Source of the DNA: Macrotrachela quadricornifera
Taxonomy: Eukaryota > Rotifera > Eurotatoria > Philodinida > Philodinidae
Reading direction: 5' to 3'
Length of the DNA: 64,000 nt
Assembly (NCBI GenBank): GCA_022393335.1
Contig: JAJEKB010019876.1
Span: forward strand, 210,715 to 274,714
The position numbers and the translations under genes are program-made. Shown here one piece after another: positions 1-12,200 of the stretch (the first letter of the stretch is position 1; every line of letters begins with the position of its first letter). The notes beneath the pieces were generated by a model. That model saw only the letters and a list, made by a program, of their open reading frames with translations. It did no database searches and had not been told where the DNA came from.

Positions 1-57
1 AAAAGTCATTTTTAGGTTTTTCCTTTGATAAATTTTTGGTTTTTTTTTTACTTTCAG

Positions 58-2254
58 ACAAAACGCATTTCTCATTTATCCGAAATTCTTCGAACATTAC
101 ATGAATTTGAAAAAATTTATGGATGGAAACGACCATCAGTAGAAATAATGATTGGTCGATTATTATCTTATGATGAAGACAGAATTAATCAATTTTCATT
201 AACAAAAGAAACTTTAGAACTAACTGATAAAGAATTCCTTCAAGTAAAATAATTTGTTTTTAAATAAAAAAAATTTCTTCTTTTTTCTTTTTAACAATAA
301 AAATTAAAAGATTTTTGAACAAATACAAAAAGCTGAGACGTATTTTGAACAATCACATAAACAATTAATTACACTTATACGAAAACATCAATCATTAATT
401 CCAAATGAAAAAATAGTAGAAATAACAAAAACTAATCAATGTCGAATATCAAAATTACCTGATGTAAATTTTCTTTTTTTTTCTTTTTTTATTTATTATA
501 AATTATAGAATTTATTTAGCTTATCGCTGAAGTTGATCGATATAAAGAACATGATTTAGAAAAATTAACAAATGATATATTAAAAGCACGTGAAAATATT
601 CATATTATTCTTAATAAACTTTCAATTAATGATATTACAGATGATTTAAAATATGCTATTTTATATACAAGTATATTTAAAATTAATTTATCTTTTAAGA
701 GAAAATAAAAGTTTTTTTTTAAGATGATTTTACAGAAGATAATTATTTTATGCATGAAGAACTTTTACAAGAACTTCAAACTCAATACGAAGTTAATAAA
801 TCAATCTATGAACAAATTGAAATATGGAATGACATTTTTCTTGAATTTCAACAATTTGAAGTAAATACAGTCACACTCAAATTCGATCATACACTTAACA
901 AATGAGATGGATTGAATGAGTGCCTTTTATATATCATTTTAAAATCTCTTAATACGTTGTATTAAAAGACAAAATATACAGCATAAAAAGCTTATTTTAT
1001 GTTTATACTTTTTCATTTTAAAAATGGACAAAATTCTATGCATAGAAAACGTGCAATTCTAAGAGAAGCTGACCCATGTAAATTGTATCGTTTAGTATAT
1101 TTTGTCCTTTATTAGAATATATTCAGAGGCGCTAGGACAGAATGTCGCAAGACAAATCGTTGCGGACAAATCGTCGCATGGACAAGTCGTTGCAAGACAA
1201 TTCGTTGCAGGATAAAACGTCGCGGACAAATCGTCGCAGACATTTCGTCGTGGACAAAACGTCGCATGGACAAATCGTCGCACGGACAAATCGTCGCATG
1301 GACAAATCGTTGCACGGACAAATCGGTGCACGGACAAATCGTTGCATGGACAAAACTTAATTAGTAGCACCGTCGGCTTCAGTTCTTTCAAGTTACTTTA
1401 TAGCAGGAAACAAATGTGTTTTTGTTCATTTATGCTTTATTTCAGAAAAACATTTTCTGAGAAATAACAATGTAGCGTTATGAAATATTGTATTTTATTA
1501 TTGCAGCGATTTGTCTATGCGACGATTTGTCCGCACGATGATTTTTTTGCAACGATTTGTCCGCGACGATTTGTCCGCAACGATATGTCCGCGACGATTT
1601 GTCTTGCAACATTCTGTCCGGTCACCATATTCAGACATTGAGAAGTGATCTACAAAAAGATGTACAGTTCTAGAAATTCTATAGATTCATTCTTGTTCGT
1701 CAACTGTGTGATCAATGTTGACTGATACTACTTCTGTATCTTTATTTTTCATTATTGTTTCTTTTTAAATTTTTATTAGAAAAATGCGAGTGATCCTCAA
1801 CGTTTTCATCGTCGTGGTTATAGTGCATTAACAGAAGAAAAAACTCGTAAAAAATTAGAAGTAACATTACGTGAATGTGAATTACGTCTTGAAAATCTTG
1901 CTGATGATTTTATTAAAAAAAATAATGGACAAGTATTTCTTATTAATGGAAAAGAAATTAATGATTATATTCAACAACGTAAAGATGAATATACAAAAGC
2001 TAAAGAACGTGAACGAGAAATAGCAAAGGTAAGATAAAAAAGACAATTAAAAAAAAAAATTTTATTTAAGAGAAAATAACGATTAGACACCAACTTCAAA
2101 GAAAAAGGCACGTACCGATACAATAGTACGTGTTCGTCCAGCTCCATTACAATCAGTACCTGGTGGCGATGAAACTAATACCAATAATGAAGATAATCAA
2201 TGTACTACCACACTTTGTGTACCTAATTCAAAAAAGAAAAAATGTCTTTTCTAA
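58..2254 (+). CDS. PRC1/MAP65/Ase1-family microtubule-bundling protein (3' part, 5' end outside window)
   Basis: The family cross-links antiparallel microtubules in the spindle midzone and is needed for cytokinesis. Six exons join in one open frame (58-243, 311-463, 520-670, 724-860, 1780-2028, 2087-2254; 348 codons with stop), all with GT-AG introns. The N-terminal part visible here is helical and coiled-coil-like, as in the spectrin domain of the family. The diagnostic motif FEKNASDPQRF, followed by an RRG and an EEK stretch, spans the 860/1780 junction and matches the MAP65/PRC1 signature (FE-KASDP-RF-NRGG-LL-EEK). The C-terminus carries TPTSKKKAR and ends with basic residues before a TAA, like the basic tail of PRC1. 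Upstream exons lie left of position 1; positions 1-57 are intron ending in ...TTTCAG. One intron (861-1779) is far larger than the others because it holds a transposable element. Family call is firm; paralogue not assigned. Confidence 0.85.
1128..1626. mobile_element. Mutator-like non-autonomous element with minisatellite terminal inverted repeats and 9-bp target duplication
   Basis: The 499-bp element lies in the PRC1-like intron. Its left end (GGCGCTAGGACAGAATGTCG) and the reverse complement of its right end (GGTGACCGGACAGAATGTTG) match and continue inward as variants of a ~14-15-bp unit around GACAAATCGTCGCA, in opposite orientation in the two arms (left to about 1355, right from about 1505). 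The identical 9-mer ATATTCAGA flanks it at 1119-1127 and 1627-1635. A 9-bp duplication with long TIRs starting GG is characteristic of Mutator-like elements. The unique centre (about 1375-1500) codes for nothing. Open frames across the arms are repeat artefacts. Confidence 0.85.
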
Positions 2255-2439
2255 TAGTCAATTTTTTTTCTCTATATTATATTTATTTACAAAATTCAAA
2301 TTTTTTCTTATAACGTTATTTGATATAAATAAAATTCATTGTAACTTTTAATAGAAACTAAAATAGAAAAAAGTTTTATTAAATATAGTAAAACTTTCGT
2401 AGTGAACACTATTCTGAGATCTAAAGAAAATTGTGTAAA

Positions 2440-2615
2440 TCAGTGATCAGTAATCCACCGACTACTAAATCCACCGGCATCGATTATTCCACTCCTGTTT
2501 CCACCTGGTGAAATGCTAATGTAAATCTAAGAAAAACTAAAAATTGTGGATAAACTTTTACTATTAACTAAATAACTCAGATTATTTGATGGAATCACAA
2601 CGGAGACATGCGATT
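2440..2615 (-). pseudogene. Possible short coding remnant (unidentified)
   Basis: On the minus strand two small pieces read as ordinary protein. About 2582-2615 gives VSVVIPSNNL. About 2440-2525 gives YISISPGGNRSG and continues to ITDH followed by TGA. They are separated by ~55 bases with a usable acceptor (TTTTTCTTAG). Upstream of 2620 every frame is quickly closed, so this is either the last exon of a decayed gene or chance. No family recognised. Confidence 0.25.
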
Positions 2616-4050
2616 TCTTCTTTCATTAGTAGACTTTTTGGCTACGTTATGTAAATATATCTTTCCACACATATCTCAACCATGAAAATTTGTCTACCAA
2701 TGCCTATAATTTACAATCCAATCAGCGACGAACTTAGAACTCTCAAAAATCAGAAAAATAAATTTAGAAATCCCTATAAACAAGACTTTATCAAAATCCT
2801 TGTACGATGATTTCTATCATATCCGAATGCTGAATTCCATCGGTTGCACGTTAGATCTGATCGTTGAGTTCCTTAGTGGATCTGTCCTCAGCTCCCTATT
2901 AAATTGTGTCAGTCCGGTCAGATCTCATAGTATCCGATAGATTTCATTCATCTGAAATCGAAGATTATTTAGCATTAACAACCAGGAAAATATGTCTCAT
3001 GTGAGAACATATTTCATTAGTTCCCATTCAAATACGAAAAGAAAACGCTATAGTTAATAAAAACGAATACTTAAGTATGGAGCAAAATGTATTGTTTTTT
3101 TGTTATAATAATTTTATATATGAGTGAATTCAAGTATATTAAATTTTCATAGACTATGTTCGTTTATTGAAAGAATATATAACAAAATAAATACATATAA
3201 TAAAGAAGAATACCGATAAAGGTTTTCTGATGAAAAAAAACGACGTATCTATATGGAATCTTTTTAATTTATCATAAGTGAAATAAGTTGTACCATTGTT
3301 AAAATTATTTGTTACTATTGCAAATGACTCATAGTTGATGGAGAGATTCGTCAAACAAGATAGATGAATGTTTTCATCAAAGAGAAATTATTTACTATAA
3401 CCAACATGTGTTCTATAACCATATTGAGATGAATAAGATAAGAAAATGTAATCAATGTCTACGGATGTTGCTTGCCTTTTTCTGGATAGAACACTACGTA
3501 AAGCCTTCGGATACATTAGAAGACTTGCTCTGAAAATTGATATTTTTAGTGACTTCTACAACATGTTGTTTTCTTTTCGAATTTATGTATATGTTAATAT
3601 TTTAGTTTTTTTTATCATAGACAATAGTTTGCTTCCATCGTCTTAGAAGTGTCTCAATGCTAAGCTGGACAAGCTATGAAGAAAAGCTAATAAGAAAGAA
3701 CAGCTACTAAATAAAAATGTTGTCTCTATTACAAAACATGTCTTGAAGCCATTTTAATGCTCTTTTACAGCGTGCTGTGAAGAAATCTGTTAGATTTTCT
3801 CCGTGTAATTATTTATTTCAATAGTTACAGGACCTAATTAAAGCGATGTACATTCAAGACTGTTGTACATAAAGAAGTTTTTCTAAAATAAGGACATCTT
3901 CGGTAAAAACCTGGTGTGCATTATTTAATATCTCACTTCCTTTATATACTTTCTTCTAGATATTACAGCACGGTTTTATCATGGAAGATCTCATTCGTAA
4001 TTGAAGAAATATATGTCTGAGAGCATGCACTGAAACGTGTTTTATGAAAT
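2616..4050. other. Intergenic, nothing recognised
   Basis: AT-rich sequence with only short chance open frames in all six frames. No RNA gene, tandem array or clear inverted repeat seen. Confidence 0.5.
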
Positions 4051-4265
4051 ACAAGTTTTTTTCCTATGCATATTGTTCTTCGAATTGAATAGATGAAACA
4101 GATCATAGGAAATGATCAACTTTGAGAAATGAATCCAGCATTGATGAAGAGCAATTAAATGATAACTCCATGCTCTGACTGAAGGCATGTGTTAAAAAAG
4201 ATTATATAGAACTGACTGAATCAGAATGATTTGATGTGCGACTGATAAATATAAGTCATTGTTAT
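4051..4265 (+). repeat. Dispersed repeat, copy 1
   Basis: About 200 bp, containing TATGCATATTGTTCTTCGAA and GAAACAGATCATAGGAAATG, recur almost unchanged and in the same orientation at about 5785-5995. The difference is a few substitutions. No coding potential and no terminal structure visible; family unknown. Confidence 0.75.
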
Positions 4266-4401
4266 ATAGATATTTTACGTATTTTGTATATGTTTAAGTA
4301 TTCATCGAATTCTGACGCAACTATTGCATTAGTCCTTATCAAGACAAATGTAACATTATGGTACCATTTCCATTTTCATAATAAAATATAAAAAGTTTTT
4401 C

Positions 4402-4409
4402 AAAAAAAA
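4402..4409 (-). terminator. RNA polymerase III T-run after tRNA-Asn
   Basis: A run of eight A on the plus strand gives eight T on the transcribed (minus) strand, four bases after the tRNA 3' end. This is the standard Pol III stop. Confidence 0.7.
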
Positions 4410-4413
4410 GTTA

Positions 4414-4487
4414 CGCTCCTGGGTGGGCTCGAACCACCAGCCTTCCGGTTAACAGCCGAACGCGCTAACCAATTGCGCCACAAGAGC
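4414..4487 (-). tRNA. tRNA-Asn (anticodon GTT)
   Basis: The reverse complement is 74 nt and folds as a complete cloverleaf. Acceptor GCTCTTG pairs with CAGGAGC (one G-U), with discriminator G as usual for eukaryotic Asn tRNAs. The D-arm is GCGC/GCGC, the anticodon stem TTCGG/CCGGA has loop CTGTTAA (anticodon GTT), and the T-arm contains GGTTCGAGCC. Internal A-box (TGGCGCAATTGG) and B-box promoters are intact. There is no intron and no encoded CCA. It stands alone between PRC1 and the phosphatase gene. Confidence 0.96.
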
Positions 4488-5784
4488 TGTCATGGTCACC
4501 TCTTTTTCAAAAACAATAAAATTACTCAATGTGAGTAAGCACTACCACATCAGCTATGCATAAATCACTCATAGAATCTCAAATTAAAACATTGATCAAC
4601 TCGACAGTTCTGTAGCAATAGTATTGAATTACACATTATCGATAAACTATGTAAAGAATGCGGCCACCATCAAGGGACCTAGTTGTACATCCTACAGACG
4701 ATTTCTTTATTTCATACTCAATGAAGCATTACACACGATGGTAGTCGATATTAGTACTAATATAGCATATTTCATTCCAGACATATAAGAACATATAACT
4801 ATCCTTTATATCGAAGAAGACAATCGTCTTGATTTGCTTACTATATTTTGGAGTCGTAGTTTATCTCAGAGAGATGTTGGTCCATTCATGTAAGGGAAAA
4901 TTTGATTATTATTATTGAATAGTTTCTTATCTGTGATGAGAATAATCAATATAATCTTAGTTTGATTGATGGTCACTTTGAAATACATGTCAGTTCGTGA
5001 GTTAATACGGGATTTCAGTACTAATAACATTATCATCCGTCTTGCCAAAAAAACATTTCGGTACCTCGACATAGTGTCATTAAAAAATGTTTACTTCAGA
5101 AGTTATCTTGCGCGAAATTTATCCCCGTATTGCTAGGGAAGTACAGGGGTAATCAGTAGTAAAATTTTCAATGCTAGAATATGTATAAAAATTCCACCTT
5201 TATATTATTGTGAAGGAATGACGCTATAATTTCGATAGTGTCAACCTTTGGAGTCGAATTACACTATCCAGCAATCAATTCAACTGATCGAGCCAACCTT
5301 CACTTTTTGAACTACTCAATTAAACACTTTTTGAAGAATTCGACTGTTTAACTCCTCGATTCGTATCAATTTAATGTAGGGATGCTCCCTAGCATTTTGC
5401 AATAACACCAGATGGACCGTACCTGCAGTCTTTCGTGACATTCTCTCGCAGGGTTGCGTCACTCGTCCTTCGTGGCACGCTCACGCATTTGAAGTTCGTT
5501 TTAACGCTGCATTTTTCATCTGCATCTGAATTTTATAAAGACAATTGCTGAGCAACTACAGAGCTGAAAAATTTATTGCTATCACACGCATAGTTTCACA
5601 CAATTAACTAAAGTCTTATATAGATTTTCGCATCGAAAACTTTACTCCCGCTACTGTTTTCTGCTTTGAATTTTTTTCTTTTTCGATGATATTCGCATTG
5701 AAATCTTTGATTTACTGCAGTTCACTGATCTCGTCCACCTGCTTACTTAAAGTCAGCAGTATCAATTATTATCAGTGAGAAAAA
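4488..5784. other. Intergenic, nothing recognised
   Basis: No supported gene. Short open frames on both strands lack protein-like composition. Confidence 0.45.
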
Positions 5785-5997
5785 CAAGTTTTTTTTCTAT
5801 GCATATTGTTCTTCGAATTGACTAGATGAAACAGATCATAGGAAATGATCAACTTTGAGAAATGAATCCAGCATTGATGAAGAGCAATTAAATGATATCT
5901 TCATGCTCTGATTAGAAGCATGTGTTAAAAAGGATTATATAGAACTGACTGAATCAGAATGATTTGAGGTGAGACTGATAAACATACATCATTGCTA
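5785..5997 (+). repeat. Dispersed repeat, copy 2
   Basis: Second copy of the ~200-bp repeat at 4051-4265, same orientation, a few substitutions (for example GAATTGACTAG versus GAATTGAATAG). It is directly followed by the element beginning CTAGGGGAAATACCCGGCG. Confidence 0.75.
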
Positions 5998-6004
5998 TAC
6001 ATAT

Positions 6005-6521
6005 TATACTAGGGGAAATACCCGGCGTTGCTCGGGAAATCTCCATACATAAACCTACCATGTCATAAAACGACAGAAGATGTATAGTGAGCGTGCTTGA
6101 GTCCTTTTCGTGAATTATTACTGCATATCCCGCCGTGCATACACTTATATTCTTTCTTAAACTGGATAATTCGGCAAATAGTGTGGAAGTGTCAGTGTCT
6201 TTCTCTTAACTCATACCTGTTGCTATACTTTATATACTTTATACCAAGACCCACTGCAAAAAAACGTGACACTAAGAGACAGATATTCTATCAATGGCAG
6301 CAAATGCTCTAAAGTTTTTGAAAGAATGGTAAAAATTGCAATATATCATAAACTGTATGAAATTTCACCTCAACCCTCTCGCCAATCATCTTGAACCCCT
6401 CTCGATCTTTCTCACGGTTCAAGAGTATGTCATGAAAGGTTTGGCACCGCTAGCTCGTACAGTGTCAAAATGCATAAAGAACGGACAGACAAACACAACT
6501 TCTTCTTTATATATATAGATT
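6005..6521 (+). mobile_element. Interspersed repeat with ACCCGGCGTTGC start and TTCTTTATATATATAGAT end
   Basis: It begins near TACCCGGCGTTGCTCGGGAA and ends with GACAAACACAACTTCTTC followed by TATATATATAGAT. The same 3' end occurs at 6941, 15606 and 16165. A conserved end with diverse bodies suggests a SINE/LINE-like or Helitron-like family; which one cannot be told here. The open frames inside (6097-6312, 6336-6518) are not protein-like. Confidence 0.55.
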
Positions 6522-6783
6522 ATGAGTTATGAGTAATCGAATTTTTGTCTCACTTATTGCCTTCTTCATTCGATGGTTATTTTCCTTTATATAGTTGTTC
6601 TTCATTTTAGACATTCTATCCATTTTCTTGGAGTATCCTAAAGTGTCCTGTGTGCAACGACAAAAAGCACAACTTTTTATACACTTTCGTTCTTGAATTA
6701 TTGAGGAACAATTATACGTACAAATTCTCTGGAACATGCATTTACTATAGTAAATCCAACAATAGGCGGGAAAAACCTCCACT

Positions 6784-6941
6784 CAGGCAAAACTTTTGAG
6801 TCGAAAACCATCCTATGATCTTCCTCTGGATCTAGGGAAGTATTGTGGAAAATGTGGTGTCGCTAGCTTTTACCGGGATTGAGTTATAAGCGAACAGACA
6901 AACAAACAAACAGACAAACTTTCTTCTTTATATATATAGAT
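6784..6941 (+). mobile_element. Second copy of the same repeat family (3' part)
   Basis: The segment with GGATCTAGGGAAGTATTGTG, GGATTGAGTTATAAGCGAAC and the terminal CAGACAAACTTTCTTC...TATATATAGAT is the same as at 16050-16165 with small changes. It is truncated at the 5' side relative to the copy at 6005. Confidence 0.6.
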
Positions 6942-7276
6942 GCCTACTATGTCTAAGAACATATTTCTTTCCACATAAAGATGCCAAGATGCTATTCGAA
7001 ACAGGTATAAAAGATTCTAAAATCATTCTCAACGTGTATTCAATTGTTCTTTTTCTACAAAATATTTCTTTGTAGACAACAGTATTCATTTCATTAGCGA
7101 GACACTGATAACTTCACTGATAATATATTTCATTTTGAAGTTGTTTTGTTTATGCGAACTAATCCTTAATAGAAGCAACTAATTTAATTGATTTTAACAG
7201 AAAAAGTATTTAATCTTCTCATTTCCTTTAAGTGATTTATACTTTTGGATAAAATTCTATCTCCTCTTTGTTTTTA

Positions 7277-7434
7277 TGCTATCATACTTTGCATCAAATT
7301 CATGATGAAATAACGATAAGACATAAGAGTTTTATTTTAATATGATGTCTACCATATTGAAATAAACTTCTTATGCCTTATCTTTATTTGGTCATGAATT
7401 TAATACAAAGTATGATATTATAAAAAGAAATACG
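7277..7434. repeat. Short inverted repeat (foldback)
   Basis: Left arm with TATCATACTTTGCATCAAAT and right arm, read in reverse complement, with TATCATACTTTGTATTAAAT, about 70 bp each and about 85% alike around a very short centre. It probably is a small MITE. The remaining sequence between 6942 and 9206 shows no gene I can support. Confidence 0.65.
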
Positions 7435-9206
7435 GATCAAGACTTTTATCTGACGCTGTAATTAGTTACATACGACATAAACGATGTATTGGAGAAAAAA
7501 AGGATTGAAATTAGAATTTTTCGTTGAGATCACCAAAAACGTTGACCTCTTTTAAGGACATAATAGAAGGTCCTCTTGTAACTTTTACACGATAAGACGG
7601 AATAGAAGAACCCAGATCTTCTAATGTATCGAGGGCTTTACAATCGACATGCATCGAACTTTATCAACCATACTACTCTAAAAAGAGTTGTTAAGACGAA
7701 AAATTGTCAAACGATAATAATACACATGGAAAAATAGAAGATGCAAAGTATAGCGCAACTAATAATAATGTTAGCACACTGAATCCTATTAATTAATAAG
7801 TTTAGATGAATCGCATGAAATTAATAATTTTTGTTTTCATTTTAAACATTAAAAAATCATTGTAATCTATTTGAACTAAACAGAATAAAATGTACTCATT
7901 ATCCGCTAAAAAACTAACTCATTAGTTCATAGTTTATAAGAATTATTAAAAAATAAATCTATTATTTTTGTTTTTATGCATAAAAATAAGTTCTTAAAAT
8001 GTTCTGCAAATATTTTGCAACCATTAGAATCGTACATACAATGTACTCAACAGATAGAATGTTGACATCAAGAGTATTAACAGATAGGTATGTATATGAT
8101 AGAAATTTTTTTTAATTTATTCTTTAGATGAAAGATAATAATTTGATTATTTTTCTTCTAATTGAACTCGCGTTAATCGAGATCGAATACGATTCGTCTT
8201 GATAGGATATAATCCTTGTTCATAATATCATTGGAACAAGATTAAAATATGAAACGACTATATTCAATTGAATTCAAGTTAAGGTTCTGTCTCAATAGAC
8301 TAGTTGATACAGCATTGGATTCAATATCGATTGTGATATTGCCTATGTTCGAATACCAGCAAAAGTTCATATTCTTTTTTGTGTTAATTCTTTTCAAGTA
8401 AAAGAAAAATAACCGTAATACTTTCATTTATTCAAAGAAGAGATCCTTGATAATTAATCGTTCTTTTTCATTTTCTCAAGATCACATACTAAAATATCAG
8501 TATGCTTTCATTAACGTACATGATAAAGCAAATCTTCTCCAATAGAACTTTAACCATTTGTTTTTGGAGAATATTATTGTATATATAACAAAAAAAGACA
8601 AATTTGAAACTAAATAAATATGTATATTAACATAGAAAGTTATTCTAGATGGACGTCATACGAATTATAAATCTATTTGCTTTCAATTGATTTATGAGAC
8701 ATTTTTTTTGATAAACCACTTGTTACTATTAACATCGATCATATTCATGGTAAAATATGTCAAAAACAAATATTCGTAATCATGATTTTTATTTTTTTCA
8801 AAAACACAGTCTACAGAATCATTCTTGTCAATATGTATTTAACAAAAAAGGATATAGTATCAGTATTCTCAGTTTCTCTTATTTTAATTTTTGTTCTGAT
8901 ATTAATCTTTATTCGTAACAGTATCGTCTTTTACATTTTTTTATCCAGTAACAAAAGAAAAACAAAGATTAACAAACTTATGCCTCGCATATTTGGTCAT
9001 CAAATTTTTTTTTCATCAATATATTTTGTAATCCATTTTAGAATGATATAGACGATACCATACTCGTTTATAAGATAATAGTCAATTCAGTTAAAAAATA
9101 TTTTTCATGTATGCAATAAATTATAATTTATGGAGTTTATTCCAGACTTTATTTTTAGTAAGACATAATCTCATTGTTATTCGAAAAAAAAAGATTCTTT
9201 ATTCAG

Positions 9207-12200
9207 GTTGCAATAAACGCCAATGAACAAATACTACAACATGAAAATGGTTTAAATACTTTTGATATTTCACGTCAGTGTTTTAAATTTTCTTATATAT
9301 CTTTCAAAGGATCTCAAATTCTTTTTAGAAATTAATGGGAGAGCATTTGATATGGCTGCATACAATGTGACAACTAGAAATCGCATAATAGGTAATAAAC
9401 TTCTTAATACTTGTAGATACACTAACTTTTTATTTAAAAAATCGATCTAATTTTTGTGCTTTAATTAGTCGAGACATGCGGTGTACATATGCCAGGTAGC
9501 ATGAATGTTACTGATCGTACATCAAGCAGTTTCACAGCTCTTATTACTTATAACTGTTCTTGGATAGATCGATATCAATTATCTGTGTTTTACAATCAAA
9601 CAAGTGCAGCCTACTGTTATATTAATGGAGATTCTTCCAGTAATAGAATAGTTAGTGTAACATGTTATAATATTCAGAATAATGCTGGCCGAAACTGGAT
9701 ATTTATTTTGGGTTCACAATATGCTAGTAGTCAACTTATTCTCAATCAAACATTCACTATCACTTTGATGCCATTATCTCTTCATACTTCTACATATATA
9801 TCGATGATAATTCATCATGATCTAAAATCAGCATCAGTTTTTGTATCCCGTTGTATGGACATAGCTGATCCACAGTATCTTGTCTTTCGATGTAATAGTT
9901 ACGATATATCAAATAATACTCTTTCAAGTGATTGTACATATATATGTTTCAATCTTGAACCAGGTTCAATTTATGAAGCATCGCTTGTTAGATTGGCTAT
10001 ACCAATAGCAGATAAAATAGAAGGAGAGTATAACAACATTTTTGAAATAGAAATGCTAACGCAAAATTATAGGATAGGTATGAATAATAATAATCTTTCC
10101 CTTATCAATAATCAATAATCAATTTAGATCCTGAAAAAGTAACAAATTTAATCTTTACAGAAGACTCAATAGATAAAAAAAAAGTATTAGTTTATTTCAA
10201 TCGTCCACATGGAAACTACGATCAAGTTCATTTAACTTGTAATGGAATAGATTATTCTTGTTTATATGAAAACACATATTTAAGCAATAGTATTGGAAAT
10301 TGTTCCTATTGTAATTTTATTTCCATATATCCAATTACACGAGGAGTTAGATACAGTTGTCATGCAAGAACTATTAAGGAGAACTTTGCTGACGTAACTT
10401 CTGATGAATTGATCTTTAATACATGTGAGTAATTCATAATTGCTGTGTAGTATTTAATTATATTTGATTTAGCTCTTGCACCCATATTATATAATGGATC
10501 GAATTCATTTAATACAAGTTATATTGCTATGAATGTATTTCCACAGAGTGATTTTTACTTCATTGAATTAAATTGTCTAGTCGATGATACTAGAATCTAT
10601 CCTTGTTCAAATCGAACTATAATGCACTATCATTGTTCCACATCATTCTATTTCAATGTTATTCTTGGATGTAATTATAGATGCTATTTTGTAACGAAGA
10701 AATATAACTATAATAATATATCTTCGAATGCATATCAGTTGACAGTTTGTAGGTACTTGTTTATGTTGAAAAATAATTTTGTTTTAAGGTAATTAATCTA
10801 GTTCCTCCAAAGCCAAAGATTTCTACATATAGTGCAGGATCACGATGGGTATCACTTAGTTGGACAATGGATGAATATGGGTATGTTCAATCTTTTGATT
10901 TATTTGTAAATGCACAGTACGTGAAAAATATTGATAAATCAATCTTTTCATACAATTACACTAATCTTTTGCCATATCGATCGTGAGTATATTCTAATTC
11001 TCAATATATCTTCTGAATCCAAACATTTTGTCTTAGTTATGAGTTATATGTTCAAGTTAATTCAAACCATCAAGTTTTATCTGATCGAATTTATATAAGT
11101 ACACTAGAAGAGGGTAAATATATTCTTCAATATACTTATTTTATCCTTCTATTTGTCTTTCTAGCACCAGAAAGACCAAGTAATTTTGACGCTCAAAGTA
11201 AAATTAATCCAAAAGACTATGATGTATTATCAACAACAGAACAGATTGTCATTGAGATTGATCTATCACTCTTTTCCAACGATTATGGTCTTATACGAAA
11301 TTATTTAATTTATGTACGTCAAGGTGAAAAATAATTTCTCTTTTTTTTCAATGTGCATTTATTAAAGAATATTTATTGTGCAGATCAATATAAATATACA
11401 CTCACGCCGGATTTATATGGTAGCTATAACGATGCTTGGAGCAATCCTTCTATCGATTATTTAGCTATTGATCTTCCAATATATTCTTCAATAATAAATT
11501 GTATGTATTAACCGAATGATATAATTAATCGTTATGTTTTTGCTATTATAGTTACGAAGACTAATGAAATAATTAATGTCATAATTGGTAACGAAACACG
11601 ATGTATTTTTGATTCTATATTTTATATTCCATGTAATGGTAGACTGAAACCTAATACAAACTATAAGTAGGACGAATAGTTACTTTATTTGTTTGAGTAT
11701 CATTGTTATTAGAATACTTGTCGGTGGTTGTACAAATATTGGTTGTACTTATGTACTTTCAAAATCATTTCGAACGAAGAGTAAGTGAGAATTATTTTTG
11801 ATTTATAATGAAATTTTTGTAAGGTTTACAAGCTACATCAATAACATCAACATCAAAAGCATGGGTTGCTGTATTTCCTGTATTGGTTCTTGTGGTTATT
11901 GTTGGTTTGATAATATGGAAAAGGAACGAATTAAAACAATATTGGTCTAAAAAACGAAACAAGTAAATAAAAAATGTGTTTAATTTCATTAACAAATTTT
12001 TTTTTAGAGAAAATAAAAATTTAATTCATGACGATCCTAATACGTAAGTAGTTAGATTTTATTCCAAGAGATTATTTTTTTTTCAATAGCGTAACATCAA
12101 TATCATCATTACATGTATATAAAGTCCAGGAATTAAGGTGAGCTGAGACCTTGTAAGCAGTATAAGATTAAATTTTACCTAATTCTAATGGAATTTTCAA

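Noticed and set aside
1092..1391. Cys-rich open frames on both strands over the minisatellite
   Set aside because: They only translate the GACAAATCGTCGCA units of the MITE in different frames.
8782..9051. Hydrophobic open frame as signal-peptide exon of the phosphatase
   Set aside because: No donor/acceptor pair in phase with the exon at 9207 was found; composition is that of AT-rich noise.
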